Below, in pieces: positions 54,155 to 62,822 of a DNA stretch of 64,000 nt. The stretch covers positions 3,044,001 through 3,108,000 of the forward strand of contig NC_014041.1 of NCBI RefSeq assembly GCF_000023465.1. The letters run 5' to 3'. The notes beneath the pieces were generated by a model that was given only the letters and a program-made list of their open reading frames with translations, was not told the origin of the DNA and made no database searches. How positions within the stretch are numbered: the first letter of the stretch is position 1; every line of letters begins with the position of its first letter. A program made the translations under genes and the position numbers. Origin of the DNA: Zunongwangia profunda SM-A87 (lineage in GTDB: Bacteria > Bacteroidota > Bacteroidia > Flavobacteriales > Flavobacteriaceae).

Positions 54155-56113
54155 TTATTCTATTTTTGCAGCCCAGCCACCATTTTTAACGATGGTAATT
54201 TCTAAAACATCATCCTTTTTAACCGTTTTTGTCCTTTTTACATAATCCATGGCCTGTCTTTTGGCATTCACCCCATCTTCAAAAGAAGTAAGTTGCAAGG
54301 TTTCCCCTTCTGGTAAAAAATCTAACTTAATTTTAAACGTACGCTCGTCTTCTTTACTATTAGCAATGCCACCTAAATACCATTGTTTACCTTTTCTTTT
54401 AGCTACAATAGCATATTGGCCCACTTCAGCTTCCAGAGCAATTGTTTGATCCCAGGTAACCGGTACATCGGTGATAAATTGGGTGCACTCTTCATTTTTA
54501 AAATAATTGGTTGGATTATCGGCTAGCATTTGCAAACCACTCTCAAAAATCACAAAAAAAGCCATTTGTTGAGCTCTTGTACCTATTGCGGCAGAATTTG
54601 GTCTTCTGCTGTAATAAAATTCGGGTTGCATGCTTATCATTGCTCCTGGGGTATAATCCATAGCTCCAACTGCATTTCTCATAAATGGTAAAAACAAACT
54701 ATTATCCGGTGTGGCTCGTCCCATTTGTTCCATTCCCAAAACGCCTTCGTACGATAATATATTAGGATATTTGTATTCTAATCCAGCAGGCTTAAAAGAG
54801 CCATGAAAATCTACAAAAAGTTCATGTTTAGCTGCCTCTTTAGCAACACGTTCGTAAAAATGTACCATCCACTGGTCACTACGATCCATAAAATCAATTT
54901 TTATACCTGCAATTCCCCACTCTGCAAATTTTTCAAATAAATCAAAATGGTGTTCTACGGTAAGCCAGGTTAACCATAAAACAATTTTTACATTGCGTTT
55001 CTTCCCATATTCTATTAGTTCAAAAAGGTCGATATCTGGATTTGGAGTATAAGGATCTGTAGTGCTTGCCGCCCAGCCCTCGTCCATAATAATGTAAGGA
55101 ATTCCAAATTCAGATGCGAAATCGATAAAATATTTGTAGGTCTCTTCATTAAAGCCAGCAACAAAATCTACATTGTAGGGTGAGGCTCCATTCCACCATT
55201 CCCAACTTACCTGGCCCGGCTTAATCCATTCAACATCTTTTAAAACATTGGGTGTTGCCAGGTTAGCACTCATCGTATTTTCTAAAATCTCTGTGTCTTT
55301 ATCGCTAATCACGAAATAACGCCACGGCAGCGTTCTGTTACCATCGATTTTAGCTACATAATCGGCTCTTTTTAAAATCTTCATACTTCGATCTCCTTCA
55401 TCTTCAAAATCAATTGGATTTTTCGGAAATACCGACTTCAACCCATTTCCCGTTCCTTTTACAAACATTGCCGGATAATTTAAAAGATCTGATTCTGAAA
55501 TTAAGATTTTATGATTCCCGGTCGTTTCGATTAAAACAGGAAGAACCGACATGCTTTCTTCAGCAGTGAAATCCGAGCTTTTTAAATGCGTATAAGGGTA
55601 TTCGTAAGAAGTTTTAAAAGAAGGTGTTTGTTGCAGGTGTAAGGTATATTCTGCAGGAAAAACGATATCAAAATTTTCTTGAATCACCTCTAAACTGCCT
55701 TTTTTACCTAATTTAAACCTATAGGCAATACCTTCATTATATGCTTTAAACTCTATAGAATAGTTTCCTTTAAACTCTATTTCAATAGCTTTAAAGTCCT
55801 TTTTTATATTTGAAAATTTTAAAGGTACTATGGGCGAACGTTCCTCTGTTCCACTTGTATTTTTAACCTTTTTAATTTTTGGTTTTACCCCAAGCACTTC
55901 ATTTTTCAACTGTAAACTTAAGGTGTTATTGCCGAGCAACAACTCTCCCTGAGCATACACCGAATAGTAAATACTATCCGAAATTTCAATGTTTATTTTT
56001 AAATCCTTATCAGGAGAGTCTAACTGATACTGCTGTTGGGCGTTACTTTGATAAATAAAACACGAGTACAATAAGATCCAGATTAGACCAGCTTTAAATT
56101 TAGATAAATACAT
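54155..56113 (-). CDS. GH97 glycosidase, probably retaining alpha-galactosidase type
   Basis: The 652-residue protein has a signal peptide cut near QSNAQ, an N-terminal beta-sandwich, a TIM barrel and a C-terminal beta domain, the GH97 layout. Barrel motifs include PGQVSWEWWNGASPYN, IIMDEGWA and IKIDFMDR with Asp407. An aspartate at that place marks the retaining GH97 branch (B. thetaiotaomicron BtGH97b, an alpha-galactosidase), whereas inverting SusB-type glucosidases use a glutamate base elsewhere. Released galactose would feed the 9-14 kb locus, but no gal operator is seen here. Confidence 0.88.
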   Translation of the reverse strand: MYLSKFKAGLIWILLYSCFIYQSNAQQQYQLDSPDKDLKINIEISDSIYYSVYAQGELLLGNNTLSLQLKNEVLGVKPKIKKVKNTSGTEERSPIVPLKFSNIKKDFKAIEIEFKGNYSIEFKAYNEGIAYRFKLGKKGSLEVIQENFDIVFPAEYTLHLQQTPSFKTSYEYPYTHLKSSDFTAEESMSVLPVLIETTGNHKILISESDLLNYPAMFVKGTGNGLKSVFPKNPIDFEDEGDRSMKILKRADYVAKIDGNRTLPWRYFVISDKDTEILENTMSANLATPNVLKDVEWIKPGQVSWEWWNGASPYNVDFVAGFNEETYKYFIDFASEFGIPYIIMDEGWAASTTDPYTPNPDIDLFELIEYGKKRNVKIVLWLTWLTVEHHFDLFEKFAEWGIAGIKIDFMDRSDQWMVHFYERVAKEAAKHELFVDFHGSFKPAGLEYKYPNILSYEGVLGMEQMGRATPDNSLFLPFMRNAVGAMDYTPGAMISMQPEFYYSRRPNSAAIGTRAQQMAFFVIFESGLQMLADNPTNYFKNEECTQFITDVPVTWDQTIALEAEVGQYAIVAKRKGKQWYLGGIANSKEDERTFKIKLDFLPEGETLQLTSFEDGVNAKRQAMDYVKRTKTVKKDDVLEITIVKNGGWAAKIE

Positions 56114-56176
56114 TTTTGCGATTTAAGTTAATGATTGCTAAATCGATTAAATATACACAAAAAATTAATTAAAATT

Positions 56177-56207
56177 AAAAAGCAGTATCAAATTGATACT
56201 GCTTTTT
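56177..56207 (-). terminator. Terminator of the serB-serA fusion gene
   Basis: AAAAAGCAGTATCAA pairs with TTGATACTGCTTTTT around one base. On the minus strand it follows the stop codon by 26 bases and ends in T residues. Confidence 0.88.
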
Positions 56208-56232
56208 ACTCACATATAATAAAAAGAAAAGT

Positions 56233-58125
56233 CTAGTAAAGAACTCTAAAACGTATTGTCCCTTCTATTCCTTTTAATTCTTTGATCACATCGTTATCAT
56301 ATTTTTTATTAATATCGGTGATCACATAACCAATGGTTTCGTTGGTTTTAAGATGTTGACCAACCACATTGATATCGTTTGCCGCCAAAATTCTGTTCAT
56401 ATGGGCAATAATACCGGGTTTATTATGATGAATATGAATTAAGCGGTGTGCATTTTCTAATCTAGGCAATTGTAAATTAGGGAAGTTTACACTATTTGTA
56501 GTTCCTCCCGTATTTATATATTCTATAATCTTACCGGGTACAAAATTTCCGATATTCTCCTGGGCTTCTTCAGTACTTCCGCCAATATGCGGTGTAAGAA
56601 TTACGTTTGGTAGACCTTTTAATTTAGAAACAAATTCTTCCTGATTGGTTTTTGGTTCTTTAGGAAATACATCTACCCCTGCCCCTTTTATTCTTCCAGA
56701 AGAAATATGTTTATGCAAGGCTTCAATATCGATTACAGATCCGCGGCTAAGATTCAATAAATAAGAACCTTCTTTCATTAATGAAAGTTCGCGATCTCCT
56801 ATAATATTTTTGTTTTCCTTTCTGCCGTCTACATGAAAGGTGACGATATCCACAGTTTGCAATAATTCATCTAAAGAACTGCATTTTGTAGCGTTTCCTA
56901 AAGCTAAACGCTCTACAAGATCGTAGTAATATACATCAAAGCCTATACTCTCTGCCATGACAGAAAGCTGTGCTCCTATATTGCCATAACCTACAATTCC
57001 CAGTTTCTTTCCCCTTACCTCAAAACTTCCCGTAGCCGATTTATTCCAGATCCCCTGGTGCATCTCAGCAATACGATCTGGTAAATTGCGCATCAAGAAA
57101 ATAATTTCTCCAATAGCCAACTCTACTACAGATCGGGTATTACTATAAGGTGCATTAAATACCGCTACTCCTTTATCAAGACAGGCTTCGAGATCGATTT
57201 GATTGGTACCAATACAAAAAGCGCCCACAGCCATTAATCGATTGGCGTTTTCTAATACTTTTTTGGTTAATTGCGTTTTAGAACGAATACCTAAAACATG
57301 AACATCTTTTATTTGTTCGCTTAATTCTTCTTCGTCCAAAGCACCAGCTATCGTTTGAACATTATAGCCTTCTTCTTTCATGATTTTTACAGCATCTGCA
57401 TGAACATTTTCAAGAAGTAAAACTTTAATTCGGTTTTTTGGATACGAAATCGCTTTATTCATTTTATGTAGATATAAAAATTCATCGAAACTTGGAGTGA
57501 TATGATCGGCTTTTTCAGTAACCTGATCCCGCTCCACATTTTCGGTAAAGGCATAAAATTTATTAGCAAGGCCGGCTGCCTTAATTTCATAATCGGTATA
57601 GCCGTCACCTATCACATAAACATCGCCTTGTAGATCCAGTGATTGTAATTGTTTTACTTTACCATTATTGCTGCTAAGTACATTTTCAGTATTAAAGCCT
57701 ACAATTTTACGATTTTCATCAAATACAAAATCATTCGCAAAAACATGTTCTGCTTTAATACCCAATTCAGCAACAATGGGAATTATAAATTCTTTAAAGC
57801 CATTCGACATGATATAAATATGGTCGCGGTTTTCTCTAAAGAACTCTTCGTTACGTCTAAAGGATTTAGAAATACGTGTTTTAAGATTTTCTATAAGAGG
57901 TTCAAGATGTTTTTCTTCGGCTTCCAAAATATCAAGGCGTTCCCTAAGCGAATCCCTAAAAGCTAGTTTACCTTCCATACCGCGGTCGGTAAGGGATTTA
58001 AGTTCGGCTAATTTTGCCTCTTTATCTTTTGCATTTGCAAGGGATATCTCTCCCAACACATCTAAAGCTTCTACCTGGGTAAAAGTACTATCGAAATCAA
58101 TTACGTAATTCCTTTTGGTTTCCAT
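56233..58125 (-). CDS. serA: Phosphoserine phosphatase-like / D-3-phosphoglycerate dehydrogenase fusion
   Basis: The 630-residue protein joins two steps of serine synthesis. Residues about 1-215 form a HAD phosphatase like SerB: DFDST (Asp10 and Asp12), MSNGFKEF and GDGYTDYEI. Residues about 230-545 form SerA: the NAD loop GIVGYGNIG, LSRGSVID, the GAGVDVFPKEP segment and HIGGST with catalytic histidine. Residues about 555-630 are an ACT-type regulatory domain (HHNKPGIIAHMN). Both active sites look intact, so 3-phosphoglycerate oxidation and phosphoserine dephosphorylation may be on one chain; SerC is not nearby. Confidence 0.92.
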   Translation of the reverse strand: METKRNYVIDFDSTFTQVEALDVLGEISLANAKDKEAKLAELKSLTDRGMEGKLAFRDSLRERLDILEAEEKHLEPLIENLKTRISKSFRRNEEFFRENRDHIYIMSNGFKEFIIPIVAELGIKAEHVFANDFVFDENRKIVGFNTENVLSSNNGKVKQLQSLDLQGDVYVIGDGYTDYEIKAAGLANKFYAFTENVERDQVTEKADHITPSFDEFLYLHKMNKAISYPKNRIKVLLLENVHADAVKIMKEEGYNVQTIAGALDEEELSEQIKDVHVLGIRSKTQLTKKVLENANRLMAVGAFCIGTNQIDLEACLDKGVAVFNAPYSNTRSVVELAIGEIIFLMRNLPDRIAEMHQGIWNKSATGSFEVRGKKLGIVGYGNIGAQLSVMAESIGFDVYYYDLVERLALGNATKCSSLDELLQTVDIVTFHVDGRKENKNIIGDRELSLMKEGSYLLNLSRGSVIDIEALHKHISSGRIKGAGVDVFPKEPKTNQEEFVSKLKGLPNVILTPHIGGSTEEAQENIGNFVPGKIIEYINTGGTTNSVNFPNLQLPRLENAHRLIHIHHNKPGIIAHMNRILAANDINVVGQHLKTNETIGYVITDINKKYDNDVIKELKGIEGTIRFRVLY

Positions 58126-58161
58126 TAGTTAGTATCGTTACTCTTTTAAAATTGAGTTCAT

Positions 58162-58169
58162 CAAAACTA
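58162..58169 (-). promoter_or_regulatory. -7 promoter box of the serB-serA fusion
   Basis: Minus-strand TAGTTTTG, a perfect TAnnTTTG box, 36 bases before the start codon. Confidence 0.6.
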
Positions 58170-58402
58170 CTATTTTTACCACAGTTATGACGCCTTAATT
58201 TATTAAAAAAGCGGCTTAGGTTACAAGGTATCAAAGCTTTTTAAAAAGTCTTTATTTTTTATTCTGCCAATAGATTTTTTGTAGATAAAAAGCAAGTTTT
58301 TCCCTCTTTTGTTCAAAATCCGATAATTTAATTGAAGAAATTATTTTGAGTTAATTTCAGCTAAATCGAATTAGTATAATTTAAAAAGGATTTTTATTTG
58401 AA

Positions 58403-58410
58403 TACCTTTG
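58403..58410 (+). promoter_or_regulatory. -7 promoter box of sbcD-sbcC
   Basis: TACCTTTG, a perfect box. It overlaps an upstream alternative start codon at 58408, ruling that out. Confidence 0.68.
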
Positions 58411-58452
58411 CCATTGTTCATCCATTTTTCTTCTTTAAAACAAAATTTCAGC

Positions 58453-59682
58453 ATGAAAATTCTTCATACCGCCGATTGGCATATTGGTAAAAAACTGCAT
58501 AAACACGATCTTTTTGCCGATTTTGATTTGTTTATAGACTGGCTTTGTAAGATTATTCAGGATGAAAATATTGAACTGTTATTGATCTCGGGGGACGTCT
58601 TCGATTTAGCGAACCCATCATCAGATGCCCGTAAACAATATTACCAGTCTCTTATAAAATTACAAAAACTGGACTGTAAAATTATCGCCACAGGTGGTAA
58701 TCACGACTCGCCAGCCATGTTGGATGCCCCCAAAGAAATTTTACGCGAACTCGATATCAGCATTATTGGCGGATTACCTGAAAAACTAGAAGAAAGCATT
58801 ATCCCCATATTTAATGCAGAACAACAAGTCGAACTGGTAATTGCCGCTATACCTTTTTTAAGGGATGCCGATTTACGTAGTGCCAATGAAGGCATAACCT
58901 ATGAGGATAGGATTGAAGCAATTAGAAACGGTATTCAACATACGTTTGAAAAAGCAGCCGAAATTTGCCAAAATCAGTTTCCGGGCATTCCGGCTGTGGC
59001 CATGGGACATTTATTTGCTGCCGGAATCGAAACTTCAGAGAGCGAAAGGGATATCCAGATTGGGAACCAGGCAGCTTTTAATGCTTCTCAGTTTGGTCAA
59101 TTTTTCAATTACGTTGCTTTAGGACATATCCATAAACCGCAGCGTGTTTCAGCAGAAGTTCCGGTTTTTTATAGCGGCTCCCCTATTCCCCTTTCTTTTA
59201 GCGAACGGAAGGACGATAAAAGAATCCTGGTTCTAGATACGGCAATCTCGTGGGAACCTAAAAGTATAACAGTACCAAACTTTAGGAAATTATTAAAAAT
59301 TAGTGGTGATCTTAACGAGATTGAATTCAAACTAAATACATTGGAAAATCATGATCACCTGGATTATTTGATTGAAGTTGACCTAATTGAAGAACAATAT
59401 GACGCACAAAAAATTTACGCCCTTGATGTTTTGATCAACGGATTTAAAAAACCGGGCTATGAAATTGTAAAACAGCGTGCACAATTTAAAAATAAGTTGA
59501 AAGGAACGGCCGAATTATATGCGGAATCCCAACAACTGGAAGACCTAAAACCTACTGATGTTTTTGCTGAATTGGTAAGCTCTCACGATTACGAGGAAAC
59601 CACGAAAAATGAAATCTGGAGCGCTTTCAATGAAATTTTAGAAGAAATTCACCAATCTGAAAATCTTGACCAACAAGCATGA
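58453..59682 (+). CDS. sbcD: DNA double-strand nuclease subunit SbcD
   Basis: SbcD is the Mre11-type nuclease that, with SbcC, cuts hairpins and processes DNA ends. The protein is 409 residues from MKILHTADWHIGK. Phosphoesterase motifs are HTADWHIG, ISGDVFD, GGNHDSP, AMGHLF and LGHIHKPQ, binding two metal ions. The start at 58453 was chosen because it gives the conserved N-terminus and because a -7 box covers the upstream candidate. The stop overlaps the sbcC start (ATGA), so translation is coupled. Confidence 0.94.
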   Translation: MKILHTADWHIGKKLHKHDLFADFDLFIDWLCKIIQDENIELLLISGDVFDLANPSSDARKQYYQSLIKLQKLDCKIIATGGNHDSPAMLDAPKEILRELDISIIGGLPEKLEESIIPIFNAEQQVELVIAAIPFLRDADLRSANEGITYEDRIEAIRNGIQHTFEKAAEICQNQFPGIPAVAMGHLFAAGIETSESERDIQIGNQAAFNASQFGQFFNYVALGHIHKPQRVSAEVPVFYSGSPIPLSFSERKDDKRILVLDTAISWEPKSITVPNFRKLLKISGDLNEIEFKLNTLENHDHLDYLIEVDLIEEQYDAQKIYALDVLINGFKKPGYEIVKQRAQFKNKLKGTAELYAESQQLEDLKPTDVFAELVSSHDYEETTKNEIWSAFNEILEEIHQSENLDQQA

Positions 59683-62600
59683 AAATATTAAAAATTGAAT
59701 TCGAAAATATCAATTCGCTTCGCGGACCGCAGCAAATCGATTTTACCGATAAACCCTTTTCTGCCAGTTCGCTTTTTGCTATTACCGGCCCTACCGGAAG
59801 TGGAAAAAGTACGATTTTAGATGTGATTTGCCTGGCGCTTTTTAATCACGTACCACGTCTGGGGAAAATCACGAAAAACGAAATTATTGCCAAAGGCGCG
59901 ATCCTTACCCGTAATCAAAAAGAAGCTTTTGCCAGGGTAACCTACGATTGCAAGCGTGGCGTGTATGCTTCTAAATGGTCTATTTCCACTAATCGTAATG
60001 ATAATCTTAGAGATTATGAAATGGAAATTGCAGATTTAGCCTCTGGTAAATTAATCGATCTAAAAAAGTCCGATGTTCCGGCGAAAAACGAAGCCCTGAT
60101 CGGTTTAAATTATAACCAGTTTATCAAAGCAGTTTTATTGGCCCAGGGTGAATTTGCGCAGTTTTTAAAGGTAAATAAAGCAGAACGAGGCGAACTTCTA
60201 GAAAAAATCACCGGTACCGGTATCTATCGCGAACTTGGGAAAAAAGCCTATGAAAAGAATAAGGAAGCCAGTAAAGAAATCTTACAACAACAACAGGAAA
60301 TCGAAATCATACAAAAATCATTGCTGAATGACGAAGATCATGCTGAAATTTCAAAAGACTACGCTTCACAGCAAGCTGCCTGCGAACCTCTGGAAAAAGA
60401 GATTCAGCGATTATCGAAATTTGTTGAATTAAAAGAAGAAATTAAAAATCAGCAGTCCAATATTGCGAAGATTGCTGCTGAAAAAACACAGGCTGAAGAA
60501 TACCTGAATCAGTTTAACGAGAATAACGGTAAGTCCCTTACCGAACACGAAAATTTACAGGAACACGCCGGCGATTTACGAAATTGGAAACAAGGCAAAG
60601 AAAACGAAGCAGAAATCTCTAAAGAAATTACTGAAATAGAAGCCAAGATTGGTGAAAATAAGCAGGCATTTTCAGGATTATTATCTGAAGTTTCCCAATT
60701 GTTAAAAACTGAGGTTTCAGCAAACGATTTTGAAGGAAAGCTGAATGAATTTACAGGTAAAATTCAGCAATTGGAAGAAGAACGCAAGGAAAAAGGTCGT
60801 GAATACAGCAAATTGATGGATGAGCTTAAGCTGAAAACAGGCGATTTATCGATTAATTTTAGTAAAAATCCAGATGAGAATATTCAGCAACTACAGGCAA
60901 TTAGTAATTCGGCTGCAAATCGTATCGAAAATTATGAAGCTGAATTATCGAATTTTGATAGCGATGCAGAAGCCTTAAAGCTTCAGCTTAAAGAACAAAC
61001 TGAAAAAACACGAGCGGCACAAAAAGCGAATTCGAAAATCGATGAAAGCGACAGAGAATTAAAAAAAATCGCTTCAGAAAAAACAACTATTAAAAAGCAA
61101 AGTGAAGCACTACCGCAGCAAATCAAAGACTTAGACACCAAAGTTCAGTTTCAGCAAAAAGACCTCGAAAACTTACAGTTACAGCAAAAAAATAAGTTAC
61201 TAGAGGCGAGATTAGAAGATTTACGTCATAATTTAATTGACAATGAGCCCTGCCCGCTTTGCGGCGCCAAACATCATCCTTTTGCAGATCATGCCCCAGA
61301 AAAAGATAATCTTTTAGAAGAAAAAATTACACAACTTCAAAAAGAATTGCAGTTGAATTCATCGCAATTAGCTAAAATTCAGGCGAATTTTGAAAATTTT
61401 CAGCAGCGATTAAAAACACTGGAGATTGAGGAGCAGCAATGGAAAGCAACTTCCGAAGAAAAAAGAATAGCGTTTAAAACCCAATTTAAAGATTTTGATC
61501 TTGCCACAGATGAGGTTTGGGAAAGTAGCATTGCCAGGTTAAGTGAGCAATTAGAGCTGATTGAAAAATGGGAAAAAGAGCAAAAACAATGGCAAATTGC
61601 TAAAAATGCGATTCCGTTACTGGAACAAACCAAAGAAATTATAAAACAGGGTCGGGACATTGCAGGGAAGCTTAAAGCTTTATATGATGGTGACGATATT
61701 GTGGAAAAAAATCGCTTATATCATCGCAGTTTTACCACTTTAACTCAGCAGAAAAAGTCGTTGCAGGAACAGCTGGAAAATTTAAAAAGCAGGTTTCAAA
61801 AATTAACTTCAGAATTATTGATTTTGGAACAGCAGCTTAGTGTGGTTTTAAAAGAAAAAGGCTACGAAAGTTTGCAGCAGGCACTTAAAAATTTGTTACC
61901 AGAAAAAGAGTATTCGCAACTTAGGCAAGAACGCGAAAAACTTCAGGAAAAATTATCGCAATTAAGCACTTCGCACAACTTACTGCAACAACAATTAGAA
62001 GAAAAACAAAAGCTGGATATCGAAGAAACCTCAGCAGAATTACAGGATCAGCTTACCCAAAAACGCCAGAAATTAAACGACATAAATGAATCCAGTAAGG
62101 CACTCTACAGGCAGTTGGAAAACCAGAAAGAGAATCTAAATCAACTCAATAATATTAGAGCAGGAATTGCAGAAAAAGAGCAAAAAATAAAGCGTTGGCG
62201 ATTACTAAATGAATTAATTGGCGATGCGACCGGCAGAAAATTTAACGAATTTGCACAGGATCTTACCTTAACCCAACTCATTGCTTTAGCCAATAAACGA
62301 CTGGCCGATCTTAGTGATCGCTATGTAATCGACAAACCGATGGACGAAGAAGATGACGGATTAGTAGCAATCGATGAGCACATGGGAGGGCAACGACGAT
62401 CTGTTAAAACACTTTCTGGCGGAGAGACCTTTATCTTAAGTTTATCGATGGCCCTGGCTTTATCTGATCTTGCATCTAAAAATGTAGAAATCAACAGCCT
62501 GTTTATAGACGAGGGCTTTGGCACTCTGGATCCTGAAACTTTAGATCAGACTCTGGACACTTTAGAAAAATTACAGGCAGAATCGTCGAAAACCATCGGT

Positions 62601-62699
62601 ATCATTAGTCATGTGGATTCTTTAAAGGAGCGAATAGCAACACAGGTGATACTTAGCAGAAACGGACAGGGCTATAGCAGTATAAGCATAAAAGGCTAA
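59679..62699 (+). CDS. sbcC: ATPase subunit SbcC (Rad50-like)
   Basis: SbcC is the SMC-like ATPase of the SbcCD nuclease. The 1006-residue protein has Walker A GPTGSGKST near residue 38, two long coiled-coil arms, the zinc hook CPLC near residues 524-527, the ABC signature LSGGETF (about 913) and Walker B LFIDEGFGTLD (about 943). Length and layout are normal. It is translationally coupled to sbcD. Confidence 0.95.
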   Translation: MKILKIEFENINSLRGPQQIDFTDKPFSASSLFAITGPTGSGKSTILDVICLALFNHVPRLGKITKNEIIAKGAILTRNQKEAFARVTYDCKRGVYASKWSISTNRNDNLRDYEMEIADLASGKLIDLKKSDVPAKNEALIGLNYNQFIKAVLLAQGEFAQFLKVNKAERGELLEKITGTGIYRELGKKAYEKNKEASKEILQQQQEIEIIQKSLLNDEDHAEISKDYASQQAACEPLEKEIQRLSKFVELKEEIKNQQSNIAKIAAEKTQAEEYLNQFNENNGKSLTEHENLQEHAGDLRNWKQGKENEAEISKEITEIEAKIGENKQAFSGLLSEVSQLLKTEVSANDFEGKLNEFTGKIQQLEEERKEKGREYSKLMDELKLKTGDLSINFSKNPDENIQQLQAISNSAANRIENYEAELSNFDSDAEALKLQLKEQTEKTRAAQKANSKIDESDRELKKIASEKTTIKKQSEALPQQIKDLDTKVQFQQKDLENLQLQQKNKLLEARLEDLRHNLIDNEPCPLCGAKHHPFADHAPEKDNLLEEKITQLQKELQLNSSQLAKIQANFENFQQRLKTLEIEEQQWKATSEEKRIAFKTQFKDFDLATDEVWESSIARLSEQLELIEKWEKEQKQWQIAKNAIPLLEQTKEIIKQGRDIAGKLKALYDGDDIVEKNRLYHRSFTTLTQQKKSLQEQLENLKSRFQKLTSELLILEQQLSVVLKEKGYESLQQALKNLLPEKEYSQLRQEREKLQEKLSQLSTSHNLLQQQLEEKQKLDIEETSAELQDQLTQKRQKLNDINESSKALYRQLENQKENLNQLNNIRAGIAEKEQKIKRWRLLNELIGDATGRKFNEFAQDLTLTQLIALANKRLADLSDRYVIDKPMDEEDDGLVAIDEHMGGQRRSVKTLSGGETFILSLSMALALSDLASKNVEINSLFIDEGFGTLDPETLDQTLDTLEKLQAESSKTIGIISHVDSLKERIATQVILSRNGQGYSSISIKG

Positions 62700-62822
62700 A
62701 ATTAAAAATTCATCACTAAAAAAGGTTTTTAATTATTAATTTAACATTACAAAATGTCTTAATTAAGCATTTATTAATATATTTAGTTAACTTATATTAG
62801 TTATAATTAAAACCTTACAGCA

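Larger units (their letters stand above)
58126..58452. other. Intergenic region between the serA fusion and sbcD
   Basis: The 327 bases contain divergent promoter boxes: minus-strand TAGTTTTG at 58162-58169 and plus-strand TACCTTTG at 58403-58410. Nothing else was recognised. Confidence 0.45.
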
